DNA of 64,000 bases from Albugo candida. Its lineage: Eukaryota; Oomycota; Peronosporomycetes; Albuginales. Within the stretch, counting starts at the first letter, position 1. Each line of letters begins with the position of its first letter. The translations under genes and the position numbers were made by a program. The stretch covers positions 124,001 through 188,000 of the forward strand of contig JBDOQK010000011.1 of NCBI GenBank assembly GCA_040437565.1. Direction: 5' to 3'. The notes beneath the pieces are model-generated. The model had not been told where the DNA came from and searched no databases. It saw nothing but the letters and a program-made list of their open reading frames with translations. Positions 9,950-21,250 of the stretch are shown piece by piece.

Positions 9950-12900
9950 GTGGAGATCTTCATCAGACCAAAGTGCGAGAGGGATGACATTTTATCATTT
10001 CCAAGAAGAAATAAATCCAGAATCCCAAAGTTGCACGTATTTTATACAGAAACCCGTCTATCTCGTTTATGGACAACTACGACAAAAATAACGTCATATT
10101 TGTATGAGACCCACCACGTTCACAGTATGCCCGGTATTCTGGTAAAGATGAACGAATTAGGGCTCAGCTGGGAAATTTTTGAAGAGTTGCCTCAAGTAAA
10201 ACTAATGTTTGCTTGATATGAATTGATCTATTCAAAATCTCAAAAATCGCTTATTTGAGAAAAAAAATATAGAAGGGCCCATCTGTTGCGTTATTGGTCA
10301 CAATGAAGAAATGTTCACCTAAGAAAAAAATGTCTTGAAAATACTTTACATATATTACGTAAGTGTGAATTCGAGAACATTCGAAAATGAATGCTGTGTG
10401 GTAGATCATGCTTACGACAGAGTTCGATGGGAGTCTGAACAATTATTGGGTTCTAAATCACAAAATGTGTGCTGGACATGCAGTAATGGGCAAAATTATA
10501 CATCTTTTCTGTTAAAAAAAGGATCACTGGGGTCCCGTACGCAAGGGACCCATCTGTGGTGATGGCAAGGATATACAACGTATACAAGCCGAATTTGCGC
10601 TTGATGTACACAAAATCCAGACTGGTTATGGTCTGTCAAGTATCGCTCCTTAACAATCTCAAAGGTATCTTAACCATGAGCTCATCTAGAAAATCTTTAG
10701 CACGGCCAGCCTCATCTACAGGTAGATAGAATCGTCTGCCATCGTTGACGTGCATGCTTCGAGCTGGTGATGCCACGCTGAATTAGAGTACCTCCCACAT
10801 TAGCGTATTTAGTACTTAAACTATCACCAGCCTGATGATTGGAGAGGCAGAATGTCGGCTTTGTTGACTCAACCCTGAAAAATTCGTCTCATCAAGATCG
10901 CTCCGAACTGGTGTTACAGATCTTCGCCCATATTTTCTAGTACTTTTACTACTTATGAACGAACAAGCTGCGCGCTCATACACCTCCGTTGGTGAGGAGA
11001 AGTAGAGGTTCAGCATTCTTCTAGTATACAATGAACTAAACGCTTGAAACTCAATGCATTCTTATGCTCATATATACTATCACTTGCGTACCATGACTTA
11101 TCTGAAATCTAATGTCTTTTGAAAATGAAGAGTACCTCACGTTGTCTGACAGTAGTGCCGTAGGTGACGCGTACAGATTTTGTAAACAATCACAACACAA
11201 ACTCGCTAATGCATACCATAACATTGTTTTCAAGCACCATAGTCGGTAAGCTGCAGAACAGTCTTATCGAAGCAGTAATATTTTCTAGAACCAAACCAGC
11301 TGTTTGACTGCACTTGACGAGTACCTTGGGGTGAACGGATTTGAGACAAAACTTTCGGTATTCACGCAGCGACTGCTAGTCATTTTATCAAAAGCCGATA
11401 TGCCGGTACTATCACTCTCTGCGGAGTGTCAGCTATAGTGAACACATTAAATTGGTATTTCGAGTCTGCGATACGGTCTCTATCGTAGATGATGACGTTG
11501 ATTGCGATTATCGACAAGTCTCTTCTCTGATCCTACTTTCTAATGTATCGACATAGTTGCGTGTGTCCGCTTTTGTTGCAAGCTTCACTATTGATAAGAA
11601 GTTCACTATCATGATACGGTGGGATACACGCTGTTTCTATTCATCATAGCAAACCTGCGTTTCATGCTCATACCTTTCCGTCGCACTGTTTCATACTGCC
11701 ATTATCCCCGTTTAGTGTAGCTACACATCAATCGCTCACCCTACGCTTCGCCCTTCAGCTGGCTGTGGACCTCCTAATTAGCTACGAAGATCTCGGTGTG
11801 ACCTTCATCAAGATTTTGATCGTCTGTTAGATGTAAGTGTAGATCAAGCGTAAAGGGCCATGCCATTTTAATTCTATGAAACTGCGTACATTCCTGCATA
11901 GTCCATCTGATAGATACGAAGCACAGCGCACGAGGAATACAGCTTAACATCACTGGATAGAGAAGACGCAGGGCTTACAGCGTAATGAAATACCAGCTTT
12001 GTCTCTGTCATGGTATAGATAGTTCATACGCGTCAATAATAGTCTTCTTGTCAGAGTCTTTGTTACTTGCTGGAAATCATTCACACATAAACCATCTTTT
12101 GACGCCGCCCAGATGCAACGCTATCCAGCCAATTCCGTATGCACCATACGAGCATCCAGTCATTTCATCACAAGACGTCCGCTTTTTTCGAGCCTCAAAA
12201 ATAAATAAAGGCTTATGCAAGACTCAAGGAACGATACATATGTTGGAATTTAATGAAAAATGCTATCATACTCATTCAAGCCACAGAAGTCAGCGCATCA
12301 GAGCAAACCGATCTCCTTATTGTCTTCATACTTCGTGGAGGAAAACCTTCCTTCTATGTGCGAATGCTCTTGATCTTCAGTTCTTCTCACCAATTGTATG
12401 GATAAACTGCTCTTAAGCATGAGACTACAGCATGCAATTGACTCACTTCCAGATGCGAAAGAATACCAAATCAGCCTGAGGTCGACTGGCGGCATTCAGA
12501 GGCAAGGCTTGCATTAATCCTTTTGGGCACGATGACTTCCGTTCTTGAGCCAAATCCATGACGCAAATGCACGAGCCGCAACACATGCACCGATAACCCA
12601 AGTCTACTCGATTCGTCAAGGAAGGTCGTCATGAAGTTCATACTACTGTTATAAGATGGTAAGAAATGCAACTTCTCGAGCAATAGTCACATGTTGGATG
12701 CAACTTTTGAATGCGTCTTCAATCTCCTTAGGTATCTTGTCGCTAATTTGTCAGAATGCACGAGATGTTTCATGCAATAGGCGAAGGAGTTGATGCAACC
12801 TCGTGAGCTGCTTGTCGCTCGACTTTCTGGGTTTAAGAATTGAAAAGATCAACACATGAAGAGGCACTATTGCTCGAAACGATTGATCAAGTTGTCAGCG

Positions 12901-14300
12901 CACTTGTGCCACTTGTCAAAGCCAGGCACCGAGCCATTTAAATTGTGTGGGATATTACCACGTGACAAATATACCGATAAGGCCTCTCCATCTTCACACT
13001 ATGTGATTTGCAATCGGAACCTTCGAATGAGCACAAGTTCAAGCATTCGCGATTACTTATCTCGAGGTTATGGCAGGTAATGACGCATTCGGCCTCTTTA
13101 ACCTCTACTTAAAAAAATACCCAAATGGTGCTTATGAGTCAAAGCCTGAGCAAGACACGTGCATATACATTGCTGAGAATGATCTGTATATCGCACAATG
13201 TATATCTCCATTACATGCCCTCATACTTGCGCAGCAATGAATTACAAAGCATTCACAAACAACTCCTTTGATCATTCGGCTCTATCGGGGATTGCCGAGG
13301 TACCTTGTTGATGAAATGGAAGATGGTGTCGAAGTACACTTACACAAATCGTATTCGATTTTCTCGTATCATAATACTTGGTTCCCGCGCGCTTGTTTGA
13401 CAAATGAGTCAGAGCTTGTGCTTTCCAGTGACGCTACATAGCGTTTACGGCTTGATACGGCTGGACGTGGGTTCGCAACATAAGCTAAACTTTCTTGTTT
13501 ATGAATGCGCGGTTCGCTTTCGTTTTGTGCATAGTCTAGTGTCAGGATTTGTGTTGCCAAAAAAGAACGAGGCAGTTGACCACACAAAGCAGGTGCGCTA
13601 GACGACCGACAATGAGAAAAAGAGGACAGTGGAAATGACGTTTGTCCGGCGGCATGGAAAAAATGTCGACATCCGTTTCGCGTTAGAATGACCAAACTAT
13701 GCACTAATTGAAGAGGATAAATCCACAATGCAAGATATTACATGTCTACTGAAATACGTCTCATTTCAAGCTTCCGATCCAGCATAGCTCCATTGAAAAG
13801 ACTTATAGGTAGAATCTTTTTGGAGCTTGCACGCAACGTCTACTATCAAAGTTTTTCATAGCTCATCATTCAGCTAAATTATGCATTCTGAGCCGGGGTA
13901 GATGCCTTCTTTCCCGTCTAGCTTGCATTGGCTTCGGCAATAATGTCTTCTAAAGCTGGTCGGCGCTAATTTGTAACTTACTGAGTGTCAATTACCTTTT
14001 CGTGTACACGAGCTTCACTATCATCTCTTTTCGGCTTGTTGGGTATCATCACACCGATCTCATTGACGCTTGATCCTCAACATGTTGGACAGCTGAAAAC
14101 TCGATTTGAGTTATCCAGATGACACCATTTAAGGATTTACCGACCCACTTCATCATCTCGGTATTTTTAAATGTTTCGCTCAATGCTGCATGTCAAAAAT
14201 CGCCAGATCTTCGAGCACAAGATGGGAGAGTACCCAGCATAAAAGGCTCTCGATGCTATATTCAAGGTCCAATTAAAAAGCCCGAAATCACTGCGATTGT
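9950..14300. other. Gene-poor region of about 4.3 kb
   Basis: No recognisable gene, RNA or mobile element found. The longest frames (143 codons at 11985-12416 plus, 119 codons at 13369-13728 minus, 75 codons at 10335-10562 plus) have no family resemblance, no clear signal peptide and no supporting splice structure. Base composition is similar to other intergenic sequence here. It may hold decayed genes or unrecognised short secreted proteins. Confidence 0.5.
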
Positions 14301-14340
14301 GCAAAGGGATTTACTCTATTGTGTTAGTAGGCAAAGCTCT

Positions 14341-15462
14341 TCACACATCGGACACCACATCTTGAGCAATCGTCGCCTCACGGTTCACTTTCGAATCAGC
14401 AGACTGATACTGAGTAGCTTCATTGATAGACATTGTCTCCAACTTGTTGAATAAACGGATTGATTTGATCAAAATATTTGATGATGCCGAAATGATTCCT
14501 TCCAAAGTACTTGAAGCAGCTTCAGCTACAGGGGAATCCAACTGATGTACTTCCACTCGCACGACATCTTTCAGCTTTTCCACCTACACGCCTTCTGTAA
14601 TCACTTGAGACTTGATAATGTTTGTGACCTTACCGCGTCCTGGATGTCCTTAATACGCTCCAATAGAACACTGTACTCACAGATCTTTCCTTCACATGCT
14701 TTTTCAAGTGTCTCCTCTTTATTACTGAAATACAATGCACCAGGAGCCAGAATCCCAGCAGGAGCATCAAATTCTTGAATAGTTGCCATTCGCAGGCTAA
14801 CTCGATAGCGGCACATATCTATGGCTCGAAAATCCATCAATTGCATTGGTACTTGTTTATCGGTGAGCAGTATTTTTAGCTCCAATTGCATCGCAAGTGC
14901 CTCAGCGTCGTGTTCGGGACATTGACTCCCGTCATCAAAAACCATGGATTTATATCGCAAGTAAAGTGGCTCGATGGACCATCCTCGATAGATCCTGTGA
15001 AAATATATGAGAAGATCTCACCACATCTTATAGTCTTTGCGAACCCCAGTGTATAGCTGTGAAGTATAGTGCGATGATCTTTGTCGAACACCTGCAATAT
15101 GGCTTTCTCATACGGGCAAACGGTCAATTTTGCACTACAAATTTGTATGACAAACGCGTTTTTTTTCGCAGTCGATTGTACTCTTACTTTTGTGCTTTCC
15201 AGAAAGTGTCGAGATGAAGGCACTCGGGAAAATTTGTAGAAAACGGTCCTAACCAACAAAACGTCGCATGATAAAGGAGTGTCGGGTAAAACGTAATTTA
15301 CCGACCTAGAGGGGAATTTGGAGCGCGAAAGTGATCGACTGGTTTTACCACACCCGTGTGCGGGATAATACGAATTGGTACTCGTATAGCACACGTATAC
15401 AAAGAAGAATAAACGATCAGTAGAGCTAAATTTCGATGCCGTACGTTTCTAGCAGTATTCAT
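14341..15462 (-). CDS. Secretory MRH-domain (mannose-6-phosphate receptor homology-like) protein
   Basis: The start at 15462 opens with a signal peptide (hydrophobic ALLIVYSSLYTCA). Exons are joined by introns at about 15256-15312, 15125-15178, about 14995-15046 (begins gttcgc, ends cag at 14995) and 14584-14632. After splicing, the central region carries an MRH-like series: a Cys, then TVCPYEKAILQ, YTLGIYRGW, a YKSMVFDDGSQCP block, and DMCRYRVSLRM. This matches the order in glucosidase II beta and GlcNAc-1-phosphotransferase gamma (CPF, LGxWxxW, DGxxC, CxY). The C-terminal 100 residues are helical with no membrane anchor. A role in ER/Golgi glycoprotein processing is inferred. Two cysteines and the usual sugar-binding Arg position appear to be missing, so lectin activity is uncertain. 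Stop at 14341. Confidence 0.55.
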
Positions 15463-15956
15463 CCGTGTTATATACACAGGCTACTATACTGCACTATCAT
15501 TCGACGCATACATCAGACTCAGATCTGAGGTGTGAGGTAGAGATTAACGGTCAGATATCGAGAATATTAACATTAATATTCATAAATCATATTATGACAC
15601 ATGCTAAGCCATGCAAAAAATAAAGTGTTGAGATGTGTACCCTATAGCGCGAAAATTATGTAACGGTATACACCGTCTTTGATTGGCCATCTATTTCTGA
15701 TACATTATTCACATTGGCTACATATCATCGGTACGAAATTTGGCGGAAAACCGACAGTTTTCGCACACAAAGCGATCGATAAAACAAGTGCACGGCTCTC
15801 GAGTGTGAAGGCGATTTCATACAGTCGATTTTGTAAACCTATCTATACAACAGGTCGAACAGCATTCTCTACTAAGCTCAACAGATTCGTTTGCCGTATC
15901 GAACACAATCGAACTGAGCTTTTTAGCACACTTCATTTAGCACTCTATTCAAGGAA

Positions 15957-18900
15957 ATGATCGATTTGAATTTACAGTCTTCTCCGACATGCGAAGCCGG
16001 CAGTTCCACTACGCCATATCATTTGGAAACGGAGTCTGCGGGAGATTCTGGTGAGAAAAAAGACAAAACGTTCAATGCGAAAGAAAGGCGGCATGAGGAT
16101 TTGAGTAATGTGGAAGTGGCAAAGGAGAGAAATGATCCATGCAACATAATTTCTCTTCGTTATCGAGCGGATAGTATGACGGATTCCGCCTTATCGGAAA
16201 CGGATGTGAAGAATACCGAAGATAAAGTGTGGGGTTTCTTTGAGAAAGTATTTTGTTTTTTGAAAGGATTGACCATTTATCAGACGAGAAGAAGGCTCAA
16301 GCTCATCATCGTGTGGCAAGCCGGTATTTGTACTTTTCGAATTATTCCCATTCTACTTGGAGTCTCCTACCGATCGACCGTCCCCGTTGTCATTTTGGTA
16401 AGCTTTTTTTCTGAATGTGCTGAGGTGTAAATGGACTCATCTTCTTCGTTAACGCTAGTATATCACGTTGATTTTCGGATGGCATGGAACCAAGTTTCTC
16501 GTTCCTCGTTTCTTACTGCTTTACAAAATTGGCATGCAAGTCAGCTTACTTATCGATGCGATTTGGTATCTGAAGGGATACAACGGGAAATTAACCAGTG
16601 TCAGTGAGGGCACTGCTTTGTTGATGCAGAGTTTGTTCTCTGTGATTCTCTCGTTTCTCAATATTGGTGGATTACTTTATGGATGGAAACTTCGTCGTCT
16701 TGTCAAAGTAGCTGAATCATCGCGTGAGTTTGATCGTGCTGCGTTAGCTACTATGGTACCTCCAGTGGATGCACAGCTACATTCGTCTGTGGATGGAGCG
16801 TTTAGTCGATTGACAAAAAGCGCCGATCAAGAAGACGACGAAGCAGACCACAAAGCATCCCGTCGAGTTATCACTGTAGGAAGTCGGCAAAGCAGTCGTT
16901 GTGAAGAACAATCTACTCTCTCACGCTCACTGAAAAGCACAGAAGATGACTCCACATGGCAACAAACTTTAGAAAATCGTAGCATGGACACGAGTAAACA
17001 ACAAACCCAAGCTTCCTTCCCGTCCAATTTGGTCGAAAGCAGTAAATACACTCTGCTCAACTTTCCATTCGTATTTCTCAAAATGCAATTCAGCCGATTA
17101 GCCAACATTTACACAACAATGGTCGTAATGCTGTGCTTCTTCAGCTTCTCTCCAGTTAGTCCGATCTCAAGTCTGACACCTCTACTGATTGTATTTGCGA
17201 CGTCAGCCATTAAGGATTTCACGGAAGATTTGAGGCGTAAAAAGTCGGATGAAAAAGTCAATTCAAGACCAGCTCATTTGGTGCGATATGATCCTGATTC
17301 GGTTCAAGGCTCGGCTCTTTCGCAGATCGAAGCTACTTGGAAAGATATTCGAGTAGGCGATATCGTACTTTTACGAGATGGAGAGGAAGTCCCGGCAGAC
17401 TGTATTCTACTCGCTACAAGTCGACAAGACGGGCGATGTTATGTGGAAACTGCGAATTTGGATGGTGAAACGAATCTCAAGATACGAAGTGTTGTGCCTC
17501 TCACGAAGCATTTTCTCACAGCAGAAGACATTTTACAACAGCATCAACTATACGTCGAATGCGATGAGCCAAATAAGGATCTTTTCAGCTTTGACGGTAT
17601 TCTCAAGCTTCACAATCGTCGGGAAAATGCGTCGAATGTATACTGCTGTCGTAAATCTGACGGTAGTCAACAAAGAAACAGCGACAGCTTTTCAAACGCA
17701 TTCAATACTGCAGTGTGTGATGACGAGAAAATGGCGAGTTTGAACATTGAGAATCTCATTCTCCGTGGAAGTGAGAGTCGAAATGCTACATGGACAATGG
17801 GTCTCGTTATTTACACGGGCAAAGATACCAAGATCATGCTGAATTCTTCGGGTGTGCCTTTGAAACGAAGCTCTGTGGAAAAGAGTCTGGATACAATGTT
17901 TGTGCTTGTACTGCTGTTGTTATTTGGCATATCGATTGCGTGCACATTGGGCAACAATGACTGGGATTTAGACCCTGGAACTACCGCTTCTTTATGGTAT
18001 CTTGGCTTGGGCGAGGCCAATAGCTACATTTTTCTCAGCTATGTGATCCTATTCAACAACTTGATCCCATTGTCCATGTACGTGACCATGGAAGGTGTTC
18101 GTTTTGTGCATGCGCGCTTTATCGAAAACGACTTGGAAATGTATGACGCAGCTACCGACACGCCCGCTCAAGTGCGCAATAGCAATATCAACGAGGATTT
18201 AGGCCAGATTCAGTATATATTCTCGGACAAAACAGGCACATTGACGCGTAATGAGATGGTTTTCGCAAAGTGTACGATTGCTGGTCTGCGGTATAATGAC
18301 GTCGATGCAAGTGTCCATGGACAGACTGAGTTTGGAAGCTGTGCAGGCACACGATTCACAGATCAAAGACTACTGGCTCGACTGAATGCGAATCACTCGA
18401 CGAAAGAATACATTCACGAGTTTTTGTTACTTCTTACAATCTGCAACACAGTGATCCCCGAAGTAAGCGGAACCAATTGTCCGGATAGCAATGAATCGAC
18501 CGATCAAAATTGTCACGTGACCGATAACGTAAAGTCATCCCCGCATGCGTCCCATGTACTACGATACAATGCGGCATCACCCGATGAATTGGCGCTTGTA
18601 CTCGCAGCGAAAGAGCTCGACTACGTTTTGGCTGGACGGGATGGAAGTTTTTGTCACACCTGCATACAAGGTCAATCGATGATGTTTGAGATTCTCCACG
18701 TGCTGGAATTCAACAGTGATCGTAAACGAATGTCTGTGATTGCTCGACATCCCGATGGGCGGATTGTTTTGTACTGCAAAGGCGCTGATGATGTTCTATT
18801 CGATCTTCTCTCCAAGTCACAACCTCAAGGTGTTGCTCATGTAACTCGTGGGCATTTACAAGAATACGCTTCGGAAGGGTTACGAACACTTACAGCAGCG

Positions 18901-20996
18901 ATGCGTGTCTTACCACAAGAGGAATACGATCGATGGAGAGTTCTCTATCGAGAAGCGGAGATGTCAATGTACGGTCGAGCAGGAAAAATTTCTAAAGTAT
19001 CGGCAATGATCGAAGTGGATTTGACACTTTTGGGTGCCACAGCCATCGAAGATCGACTCCAAGAAGGCGCAGAAGAATGTATTACTTCATTGAGGAAGGC
19101 GGGGATCAAGTTTTGGGTGCTTACCGGCGATAAAAAGGAGACAGCTATCAGTATCGGAATGTCATCTCAAGTGATCGACGACGATATGGACGTGATTGTG
19201 CTGGGCCAACGCGATAAAGTATCTCTACGATCACGATTAGAAGAGCTATATGTAGAGCTTGTCGATGATAAGTGGGGATCGGACGAGAATGCTTCCGTGA
19301 CTATGGTGCTTGTGGAAGCCGCCAAGAAGGCAGGACAAATGCTTTATGAGGTACTACATCAAGCAATTGTTGGTCGTGATCAACAGACAGAGCAACGTCG
19401 TCGTCGTCGTCGTGTGCGAAATCGCGAAGACATACAGAATGAAAATGAGTTTAACGTACAAGCGAGTCAAAGCGGTCATCACAGTGCGTTAGGCGATAAA
19501 ACAGAAGGGAGAAATGAATTGTTTGACGAAGTCTATTCTGTGGGGATGGATCACGGTCTTGGCGATCAAGTGTTCGAGCCACAAGCACAAGCTGGCAAGA
19601 CCGAAGAGTTTCACGATGAAGATGTCGGGTACGCTATGGTGATCGACGGACAAACATTATCGCTTGTATTGGACAATGATATCAAGTATCTGTTCCTGGC
19701 AGTGGCCACGCAATGCAAATCGGTCATTTGCTGCCGATGTTCTCCTTCACAAAAGGCAGCTGTTGTGAAGCTTGTGACGGAACCAACTTTGATGTTTTCT
19801 CCCGGAAATATAAGTTTAGCGATTGGTGATGGCGCTAATGACGTTCCAATGATACAAGCGGCAAATGTTGGTGTCGGGATATCTGGAAAAGAAGGACGTC
19901 AAGCTGTGTTATCGAGTGATTACTCCTTTGCGCAATTTCGATTTCTCAAACGCTTGCTTCTGGTCCATGGAAACTACAGCTACAAACGCATCTCCAAACT
20001 CATTTTGTTTTCGTTCATGAAGGTATGTAGGCAGCCTCGAGCTCTGATAGGATTTCTCACTTGTTTTGATCGTAGAACGTTGCATTATCGCTGTCGAATT
20101 TCTTTCTTGCGACGTATTCCATGTACAGCGGTGTACTGATGTATTTTGGCATCTTCTTCACGCTATATAATGCGCTTTTCACAACGATTCCAATTGTGGT
20201 TATTGCAATGTACAATCAGGATGTGTCTCCGGCTGTTTTGATGCAATATCCGAGTTTGTATGTGAATGGACTTCGGAATCGTTCGTTCAATTGGATCACA
20301 TTTTTCGGATGGTGCGGCTTGGGCATGTGGCACGCCTATGCGATCTATGCGATCACGTTCTTCACAAATGGATTTGTGGTGTATTATTTCGCCAATGACG
20401 AACATGGGCCAACGGATTTCGGGGAAGAAGATGTGGGTTTATGGGCGTGTGGAGTAGCGGCGTACACGTACTTGATCACGGCCTCGACTGCTCAGGTCGC
20501 TCTTATGACCAGCAATTGGACGCGAACAAATGTTATCGCTACGGTTGGAACGCTTTTATTTTACTATCTTTTCGCTGCATTTTTCTGTAACGTGTACGGA
20601 TGGACGGGTGGCGATATCTACGAGATTGGAACGGCTTATTCGACGCTGAATAAGCTTGTGAAAACCGCATGGTTTTGGTTCGGCCTCGTGCTGGTTGCCA
20701 TTGTCGCAGTGCTGCCGAATTATATCGCGAAAACAGGTCGTGTTTTATTTTATCCAGAACCTGCGGATCTTATGCGAGAATGGAATCGATTGAAGCGGAA
20801 AAGAGATGCAACGGAATGGAAACCTACTCAGGAAGTAGAATCACCACGACTTGTTCGAAATGCCACAGGCTTTGCATTTTCGAATTGTCCCCAAGAAAGC
20901 GAAATGGTATTTACACAGAGAAATGGATTCTCTGATACATATAGCGATTCCCCCACAAAAGAGACTTTATTACTGTCAAGATCCGATACCCAATAG
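15957..20996 (+). CDS. P4-type phospholipid-transporting ATPase (flippase)
   Basis: Three exons: 15957-16397, 16459-20022 and 20076-20996, about 1640 residues with phase-0 introns. It moves aminophospholipids to the cytosolic leaflet using ATP. Motifs seen: actuator-domain DGETNLK (near 17461), the phosphorylation motif DKTGTLT with the aspartate codon at 18226, nucleotide-domain KGADD, the hinge TGDKKETAI, and GDGANDVPMI. Two M1-M2-like segments precede the actuator and six C-terminal segments lie in 20076-20800. An extra hydrophobic block of roughly four segments is encoded before the usual M1 (16290-16710). A charged insert near 19340-19620, with a run of CGT-encoded Arg, interrupts the P domain. 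Stop at 20994-20996. Confidence 0.93.
19394..19419 (+). repeat. Short CGT microsatellite coding poly-Arg
   Basis: Consecutive CGT codons (about six Arg, then RVR) lie inside the P-domain insert of the flippase. The run gives a strongly basic patch in an otherwise acidic, disordered-looking insert. It may vary in length between strains. Confidence 0.6.
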
Positions 20997-21250
20997 CCCA
21001 AAGACCATACATCATACCCGGCATCGAATTCCGACTGCCGACTTGGATTCAATCAAGAGCTGCGCCTATTTAGGATCCGATGGAATGCTCCATCACAAGT
21101 ATACAATGCATCTTTTCATCGTTTGCTCATAGAATTCTGTCGAGGTCAATATCGTCGGAAAAAGCCGAGTCGATGGCTAGGTCGTGAATGTACTCTTTGT
21201 TGTCAATGATCGCTGCGATGAGAACGAAATTGTCACAATTTACAATGCGT

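Noticed and set aside
11985-12416. 143-codon plus-strand ORF as a gene
   Set aside because: No family resemblance, no signal peptide and atypical composition; kept only as part of the gene-poor region.
13369-13728. 119-codon minus-strand ORF as an effector
   Set aside because: No leader or effector motif, and an overlapping plus-strand frame of similar quality; likely chance.
14995-15021. 27-base intron in the MRH-like gene
   Set aside because: It gives the wrong frame; a 51-base intron starting at gttcgc restores the MRH motifs.
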